From Elysia marginata (taxonomy: Eukaryota; Mollusca; Gastropoda; Plakobranchidae), in NCBI GenBank assembly GCA_019649035.1, contig BMAT01012059.1, positions 573,914-610,296 of the forward strand: 36,383 nucleotides of DNA, written 5' to 3'. The notes under the pieces are model-generated. The model searched no databases and had not been told where the DNA came from. It was given only the letters and a program-made list of their open reading frames with translations. Both the position numbers and the translations under genes were made by a program. Positions 1 through 36,383 of this stretch are shown here, in pieces; position 1 is the first letter of the stretch, and each line of letters opens with the position of its first letter.

Positions 1-1360
1 TTGACTAGTATGAAATAGATTTCTAAATATCAAAAAAATTTTCAAACAAAAACAGAAAATTAGATTGTTTGTGGGGTAAAAAAACAACAACAGGGTTTTA
101 TGGCTTACTAAAGAGAAAAACATTCAACACTTAACTGATCAGTTTAATTTACAACACACTGAAAGAATTCAATTTTCGTCTGGATGTAATAACACATAAG
201 AAATTTCTGGCTTAGATCACTTGGCCAAAAAAATTGTATTTTGACCCTTATGGGGATCTAGGAAATCTGCTCATTAAAGTCCATTGCATCTAAATGCATT
301 TAATCATGCATTATGATCTTGGATTTCTGATTTTTGCCAATGAAGTTTATGACACTTATAATTTCAACATTTCACTCAAGCCAGTTTTGTCCTTCATGTG
401 GGATCACATAGATAAATAAATGAAACAAAAACAATGACAAATTGTTTTTAAAGGTGTTCCATTTGAAATTTGTGCATAGATTTCAATTATCTGGTTATAT
501 GATAATAAAATCTAAACACATTAGATATTTTCATGTTTCTGAGATTATTTTAAACAAATTTACCACATTCAATTTTCTTTGTTTCTAGAATTTGTTCTTA
601 CTTGTAGCAGGACACATACATATTCCAAAGTCTTTATTTTAGAAGAAATTTATAGTAAAAACTAAAAAACAACAGGTCCTCACAGCCACAACTGTCAACA
701 TAAAGAACAAAAACATTATTAAAAAGACAGCACATGTATCGCCACCAGTTCAAATGAGTCGGATGCCACCTGGTTACAAAGTGTTGATGCTTTAAACAAT
801 ACATTTTGCTGAGCTTGTAAACCTTATACATTGCCAAAAACCATCATGAACTCATTGGAGACACACTACTTTTGCCCATTATAAAAAAAATTATCATTTG
901 ATAGTATGTGTTCCTATACTTGTAATGTTTTTGCTGATGAAGTTCAACTTTAATTCTTTCTACAGCAGAAAAAAATTATATTTATACATTCACTAGCTTT
1001 CATTACATACTTTATGGAAAAACCACCTCAAACCACTTCTTTTTTAAATTATGAAATGACAATCTAGTAAGACTATTTTTTACAAAAAAAAAACACAATA
1101 TTTCATCAATCTATGGTCAAAGGGAACTAAATGTAATAAAGAAATGTTTGACGAATGATATCGGGGCGTTTTCTTATTCAGCTCTTCAGTAACATTCCCG
1201 TGTTCCTGTTCCAATACTAACGGAGGGTCTTCAACCAATCACCAATGCTACATTCGTATATACTTATACGAACGTAGTGTCCCCTATGAGTTAAAGAGAA
1301 ATTTTAACAAGTTTCATCTGACATCCGATTCACTAGCTCACTATATCAAGAGACCATCAT
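1..1360. other. Non-coding, AT-rich 3' flank
   Basis: No supportable gene. Reading frames are short and have AT-driven composition. It holds the palindrome at 1248-1277 and one copy of the dispersed 35-45-bp motif at about 733-776. A minus-sense AATAAA near 633-638 could be an end of a very long 3' UTR, but nothing else supports this. Confidence 0.6.
1248..1277. repeat. Short near-perfect palindrome
   Basis: Arms ctacattcgtata (1248-1260) and tatacgaacgtag (1265-1277) pair at 12 of 13 positions around the loop tact. Confidence 0.8.
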
Positions 1361-1618
1361 ATATGTGTGTGTGAGACAATTAGGGTAAATCAGGCACAAG
1401 TTGGAATTTTGACCTATTGCGTTATCAACATTTATCAAAACTGTAAAGTATACCCTTGAAGAAGTTGAAAAAATTTTTAACTCTAGTTTAACAACATCCT
1501 ATGTTGCTTTATTTTGAAGACAATATAAAATAGTATGCTATATAACAAAATGCTCTAACTCAACAAAAGTCTGAGCGACTTGTGCCTGATTTACTCTGGT
1601 TGCCTCACATACACATAT
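1361..1618. mobile_element. MITE with about 41-bp terminal inverted repeats
   Basis: Positions 1361-1401 and 1578-1618 are inverted repeats of each other with only about five mismatches; the inner 17 bases taaatcaggcacaagt are perfect. The element is 258 bp, AT-rich and non-coding. No clear target duplication is visible. Confidence 0.75.
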
Positions 1619-4189
1619 ACATACCTGTATGCTCATTTCTCATGTTGCTTCAGGCATAACATGTATATAAAATAATATCAGCACATGTAAAATATCAATG
1701 ATAAAATATAAACATTAACTTTGTTGTTTTGTTCTTTTTAACAAAGTATTATGACCAACCTTTTCAAAACCAGTTACCATAAGAAACTATTGTCAACTTT
1801 GTAAATATATAGTCAAAATTTGAAGAAAGATAAGTATTTTTTCTTAGTAGGCAATAAGAACTCACTACAACTTGTTTTTTTACAAACATTAAAGAGCCAC
1901 TAGTGCCTGCTTTAAGACGTCTCTAGCTTTTAACACAAGCTAAAGAGAAAAAAGTCCTGAATCAGTTTACTCTCTCCAAGTGAAAAACAGCAGGTGCTGA
2001 ATGCCAATAAAATATTTGAGGGTGTGGGGAGTATAAAACCTATTGAAACAGCTCTATGCAAAATCAAATATAGAGTAATAAAATTTTTTTAGTGAAATTT
2101 TGAATGTCTTAGTAAGAGGACATAAATAAAGAGTCCCTAAAGACATATCAATAGATATAAAAGCTTACTTTATATGAAAAGTCTATACTTTTTCAAATAA
2201 AATTTGAGGCCTACGTACACATAATGCGATCTGACCTCATCTCAGTCAGCAAGACACAGGCATCATAGAAATCAATACTCAATTTTACCAATTTTCCTTA
2301 GAATTGAAAATGAGAGATGCCGCCTACAATCTGTTTGCAGCCATATCTTCTTCCTGATTAACATATGTATAATCTAAAACCAACACAATGAGCACACATA
2401 CCAGTAGACATTGAGTTTACAAAAAAAAGGGTTTTTTTTTTTCTTTAATACAGGGAGGGGGGAGATGTAAAAAAATTTAGAGACTTCTTTTCACAAAAAA
2501 GAGCCATGGTGTCCAGTTTTTTACTTGCTTCTTCTTTCAATACTTTTTGCTGACAAAAAAGATACAGCCAATATATTCTCTCACCTCACAACCTCAATCA
2601 AACTTAATTGTTTGTGAATCAAGAATTGTTACAATCATCTTATAATGTTGTATAATACCCAATGCTAAATGGTAATAGAATTGCACAGAAAAATTTCTAA
2701 AATATAGAGAAATCTTACAACCTTGGTCATAAAAGTAAAGAGGTTGATCTCATTTAAAGTTATGGAACGATATTAGAACACTTCACCTTGTAAAATTTGT
2801 AAAACCAACATTCACGATTGTGAGAAAAACCATACGTGGCAACTTTCAAAACGAGAGGTAGTAGTTAAAATCAAACGAACTTTAATCTTTAAAAAGAAGT
2901 TTTTGTATATGCAAAGCAGCATATGCATCATATGTGAAGCATAATATTTCACATTATGTCAGTGAAATATAGGCAAGGTTAAGTCATTCGCAATAAATTA
3001 TGGTTTGGTGTATATTTACGGGATCGGGAGTTGTCTTTACCATTTTTGTTTATCTCCCCTCCCCCACACACACACACACACTGTATGCGCAACACATGAA
3101 AATGAATTGCACTATCTATGTCTTCCTCTAGCAACAAATTAAAAGCCAAGTAAAAAAGGCACTACACAATAAGACCTGCTTCTACTACCACCGCTGACTG
3201 AATATAATTGTTGCTATATATTTCACTGTGACTAGAAGAGGTTGGGGCCAGTTTCATTCCTTTTTTCTTTCATCTGCAAGACCTTCTTTTCTTATTCCAA
3301 TGACATGGCAATATGAATTATTATTTTTGAGATGCAGTAAAAGTAATTTGTAATCTGTCATGCATTTCAACTAAACAAACAGTATACAAATAAAATGAGC
3401 TATGTCCATTATGGCAGAAATTCACCGGGATGTAATGTTTCTGAACCATGGATTTGACAAAACTCTACTGAGCATTTGTCTCAAAATACTTGGAAACAAT
3501 ACTTAATTTCATCCTTTTTTTTTCTTCAGTAAGATTCTATACCCCACAACAAATGTTTAAAATGTTTCCTAAAAATGTGATTTTTCTATAGCTTAACACT
3601 CTTAAAAGTTGTAAGTACGCTTTTTAATGCTAAAAGTAATTAAAGAAACGTTTTGAATTTTTCAGAATCAAAGAGTTTTTAAAAAAATCTATTATGGTTC
3701 TATCATTGATACCTAAAAAAGTAATTTATCATCAAATAGCACAACTGGGCGAAGCTAAATGAACTGGATGGAAAAGTTCATCTGATTTCTTTGTCTCCCT
3801 CCCTTCCCAATCCATGAGAAAATATATTTAATCAAAGTATCTCAAGTGAAGCACATGTAAATTATTAAAAAAACCTCTATTGCCTGTGCATATTATTACA
3901 AAATGAGAGTCAACACTTCTTATGCTCCATACAATGACCAACTTCTGTTTCCATCCTCCCCCTACCTCCCTTGTCAGGAATCCCAATAAAATGGCAATTA
4001 AATTATCCCTGATTTTCGCCTAGGTACCGTTGCTTATCTATATACTACATTCCTACAATATAGCTGACACCATAATTTAAATTTTTATGAATTAATTAGT
4101 ATAATTTTTTTTAAATCATATGAACATATGACATTAAAAACTTCTACCACTGCTAGATGGTTTAGGAAAACCCTATCAAACCTCTCAGC
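1619..4189. other. Non-coding, AT-rich 3' flank
   Basis: No exon-like sequence on either strand. Contains homopolymer runs and one CA microsatellite. Confidence 0.6.
3065..3081 (+). repeat. CA microsatellite
   Basis: Short (CA)n run following a C-rich stretch. Confidence 0.85.
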
Positions 4190-4467
4190 TTAACCCCTTC
4201 ACTGCTACATCTTTTTCCACTGAGTGTGCTAAGACACAGCTCACAGTACGCACACTCACACCCACAAGGCTATCCAGTGATAAATTTAGCGCTGAAAGAC
4301 ACTAGGCTAGGCCTGAAGTCTTCTAGCATGCTCTGATACTACACATAGCCATAAAGCGAAGCAAACAGTGCTATAAAGAAAGAGCTGTACTCAGTACATC
4401 CATAGCACATATAGCTTTGGAATTTTTTGACGTACCCGGTACATCCACAGTGCAGTCAAGAGGTTAA
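4190..4467. mobile_element. piggyBac-like MITE flanked by TTAA
   Basis: TTAA at 4190-4193 and 4464-4467 flank a 270-bp element whose ends ccccttcactgc and (reverse complement) cctcttgactgc match at 10 of 12 bases. TTAA target duplication plus ends starting with C-runs is the mark of the piggyBac superfamily. The interior has no transposase. It is GC-richer than its surroundings. Confidence 0.65.
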
Positions 4468-6328
4468 CATTTTCAGTTCATAGCATTTCTGAGTTTGCCA
4501 CTCCTTCCTGAGTAAAATGTTAAATGCACTTTATTTTATCAAAACATCTCACCTAGCACCTACAATATGGCTTTCTATAGTTTGCAAAGTAGAAAAATAA
4601 GGAAGCGACAAGCCCTCCAAAATTTAGACAACTGACTACATTTAAAACCCAGTGGTCTCACAAAAAGCAAAATCAAAGACACTTAATGATTGTAATTATT
4701 ATCAAATATGGGCTTAAAATAGTTCAAAAATGGCTTAAGTTTCATTAGGACAAAATACTTGAAAACTGACCAAGGACATCCAAACTGCCTAACTCTTACT
4801 TGGCTCATCAGCGACTTTGACCTGAATTTCTTCAGCCAGCACACAAATATTTCACTTACTTAAAAATCAATAAATATACATATTTTTGCCATAATGAAAT
4901 GCTCTAAACTACTTTTTGCCCTCCTACATTTACATACACATCTACACGAAAAAATGAATGATTATTTTGTATGAATTTTTATGTTGTTTGGTCGTTGGCC
5001 TTGAAAAACTGAATGAAATCAATTACTCATTACTCATAAACATCTACACAAACAAAATGGGTGGAACAATCTCTTTGTGGTAAAAAAAAAATTAATATTC
5101 TGGAAAATATTTTATGACACAGGCTGTTTTAGGGCCTCGTGGCAAAAAAAAAATTATTATAAGCGTAGATTTAAAAATGAAAGGATGATGATGCTCTTAT
5201 AGCTTTTTTCTAATTGATGAAAAACCTGGGCAAACTAATGTAATAGAACTGGATTTAACACCTTCTAAATAGCACAAAATATAACTACAAGTGTAAAAAA
5301 TTTGATACCAACATTTGAGGCAATTAAGAAAAAGGTATGTATAGGTTTGCAAGCCAAAAGATTTTTTTAAAAAGAAAGGTTTTGTTGGCTAAATTATTTT
5401 GAATCATTCTTAAAAAGATCGACCTCAAGAGTAGTCATCAGCAAAAAAGGATGTGCGAGGTAATTTTACCAGCTGTTAAACTAAGTTTGTTTAGTGTTAG
5501 CTTATAAATCCATAACAACTATAAACTTTTTAAAGTATAAGTAGAACTAGAAAAATACAAATCTATCCAAGGTATTCAACATTGTGATCATGGAATATTT
5601 GCACAATGGCAAAAGCACCATTAGAAAGTGCATGACACAAGGAAGGTAATACAAAACTTTTTGAATGGAAATATACCTTTGTTAAAGAAGTTTGCACCAA
5701 TTATGACATAGAGTATAAAGACAAAATGTTGTTCACTGAACATCTGTCTTATGGCAAAACCTGTTGGCTTCTGTCTTGAATGGATAAATAATGAAAGGAC
5801 ATACCTTAAACGCTTATATTTCTTAGTTTTATTATCATAAAAAATTTGTTGTTTAATTTAGATACTCATACAAATTCAGTGTTTGAAAATGTGCTGTGGA
5901 TTCTATATAAGCTTCAACAAAATAATGCCTTTTTTTTCGCTACCAATCATGATATCTGGAGCAGGAACCTGGTCTCAAGTTATGTTAGGGTTAAAAGAGA
6001 CTTGAAAGAAAAAGGAAATTATTATGCAATATGGAAAAACAAAACTGGAAAGAAGCCAGTTAAATCAGGCAAACATCAGAATTTTTACATTTTGAGAGGA
6101 CATTTTTTAAAAAGTAAAGTTTAAGGTTTTTCAAAGGTATAAAAACTAGAGCTCACGGTAGTCCCTATCACAAGATATTTCATTCTGATAACAGCAATTT
6201 ATTGTATAAGCATTTTCTTCCATTTACTGGACTGTGACTCCAGATTTGCCTCTCTTTACCCTGATTGCCTCACATCTTGACTTTTCTTAGCTTCATTCAT
6301 TCTGAGTGTTTGGGGGAAAGTCTAAGGT
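4468..6328. other. Non-coding, AT-rich 3' flank
   Basis: Nothing recognisable. A 92-codon plus-strand frame at 5846-6124 has no family resemblance and is probably chance. Confidence 0.6.
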
Positions 6329-6640
6329 ACAGAGATGCAAGAAGCTTATGCTCAAAAAGCAGGAAAAGTTTATTAAGAGCTATATCTGGCACTGATAAGC
6401 AATAGCTGCTCATATACAACTTTTGGTGGACCAACTAAAAAGATAGATACAATTCTGTAATAGGACCTGCACAGCTATACCACTCTAAAGTAGCGTTTGT
6501 TTTCATATGAATCTTAAGTTTAGAGGGTTTTTTTTTTTCAATATATAAGTCTTAATTTTTTCCAATTTTCCGGCTTTTTAGCTAAATAAAAAATGCGGAA
6601 ATCAGAATTTCTGCAAAAATTAGAAAACGTGCACCCCTGA
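6329..6640 (-). mobile_element. Short inverted-repeat element (MITE), copy 1, in the presumed 3' UTR
   Basis: Read on the minus strand, this roughly 312-bp stretch aligns over its whole length to 32474-32779 on the plus strand, sharing landmarks such as attaagactta, gtatagctgtgcagg, ttttgagcataag and the outer gatgcaag motif. Its terminal repeats are decayed (cagagatgcaag against tcaggggtgcacg). It is non-coding. It is the older copy and lies between the stop codon and any downstream 3' UTR. Confidence 0.8.
6369..6374 (-). promoter_or_regulatory. Candidate polyadenylation signal AATAAA
   Basis: The first plain AATAAA in gene sense after the stop codon lies 326 nt downstream, inside the repeat element at 6329-6640. 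A T-rich stretch follows it. Further AATAAA sites occur downstream (for example 6203-6198), so the true 3' end could be different. Confidence 0.35.
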
Positions 6641-6699
6641 AGATAACAGGCAATCGCAATCGACTTAATATATGGCATAGTGCAATCAATAGCATCAAG

Positions 6700-35635
<28,936 letters not shown>

Positions 35636-36383
35636 CTAAAACAAAATGTAACATACATACACTTATGAATTTTATAATGACGTTCTTCAGAGCAAACAAA
35701 AAAAAAATCAGAAAATGAGTTCAAACTGAAGGGTACAAAGAAGCAAAAGCTTAAATTGCTCCAAGATAAAATGTAAACTTGTAACAATATTAAAATCTCT
35801 TGCCACCAGTCCAGATGAGTGTTAGGTATAACATTACACTTTTACAGGTGTAGATATCTGGGAGAAAAAAATCAGTTCTTTTTTTTGTTTCACACTTTGA
35901 TACAAACTGACATTCCACACAGCACTAGCAAAATGGCATCATGTCTCACAAATAAGTTATTTTGGCATCTGCGTATAGCTATGCAGATAAGATCATTGCC
36001 TATGAGCTATCTTGTGCTAGGATGTGCCGTGCCATTTTTCACAACTACAAAAAATAGAAATAGCATACATTAGTTATGTCATTTAGAATTAAGACTTTAT
36101 TTTTTTCAAGATATAAAATATGAGATATGCCATTTTGCTACTGCACAGGCATTTTACTCTTTGTTTCTTTTTTCTAAGATTTAAAAGCACCCCAGTCATT
36201 TAATCTAAATTGGTTTTATCATGATTGATTGATTGATTGAAGGGTATTTTTACAAGCCCAATTCCACTTCAAAGGTGTTCTCAGGGCTTGAGTCCCAATG
36301 ACAATTTACGGGCTGCCACCCAGAGACTAGCGGGGATTGAGACTTAGCCTCAGCCGGTCACATTATACTGACACCGACCCAAC
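35636..36383 (-). other. Upstream intron sequence, right window edge
   Basis: A dispersed-motif copy lies at about 35791-35825 and the ATTG repeat block at the end. I saw no NBD1 exon. Confidence 0.6.
36223..36383 (+). repeat. ATTG microsatellite followed by a GC-richer, probably repetitive end
   Basis: About four tandem attg units (36223-36240) lead into a sequence of more balanced composition (ggctgccacccagagac, actgacaccgacccaac) that runs off the window. Such a microsatellite-headed block is common for dispersed repeats, but no second copy is in view. Confidence 0.35.

Noticed and set aside
5846..6124. 92-codon plus-strand frame
   Set aside because: No family resemblance, AT-driven composition, no splice or promoter context; likely chance.

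Overview
The window is nuclear DNA from a multicellular eukaryote, most likely an invertebrate animal. It is AT-rich, the genes are split by long GT-AG introns, microsatellites and small transposon-derived inserts are common, and there is a scaffold gap of Ns at 20529-21477. The protein and the repeat style would suit a mollusc, perhaps a gastropod, but nothing here proves it.

One gene dominates: the 3' half of an ABCC1/MRP1-type ABC exporter on the minus strand, transcribed from high to low coordinates. The first two membrane domains and NBD1 lie beyond the right edge. Visible exons run from the NBD1-TMD2 linker (35635-35615 tentative, 29638-29569, 27746-27539) through TMD2 (26319-26103; 24575-24265 or 19736-19426; 15418-15219; 14463-14337; 12304-12203) to NBD2 (10326-10180, 9479-9321, 8873-8707, 8102-7908) and the terminal exon (6811-6700, stop TAA). 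Every junction keeps the reading frame, and NBD2 carries all its expected motifs.

The standout feature is a duplicated exon in TMD2. Two exons of identical length (311 nt), identical phase and homologous product (TM13-TM15 plus the cytoplasmic loop between TM13 and TM14) lie 4.5 kb apart. Because 311 is not a multiple of three, using both or neither puts a stop codon in frame. The gene is therefore built for a mutually exclusive choice, giving at least two transporter isoforms that differ in helices expected to line the substrate pathway. An N gap between the copies could hide a third.

The rest is intron and 3' flanking DNA. It holds several short inverted-repeat elements (1361-1618, 4194-4463, 6329-6640, 17579-17946, 32474-32779), a possible larger element with CAGGGTTGCCACC ends around the gap, a decayed mariner transposase relic at about 33930-35250, a GC-richer block at about 13800-14330, and microsatellites. 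One element copy sits 59 nt after the stop codon and supplies an AATAAA in gene sense. I found no second protein-coding gene, no tRNA or rRNA, and no CRISPR array. The region 1-6324 shows no supportable gene.
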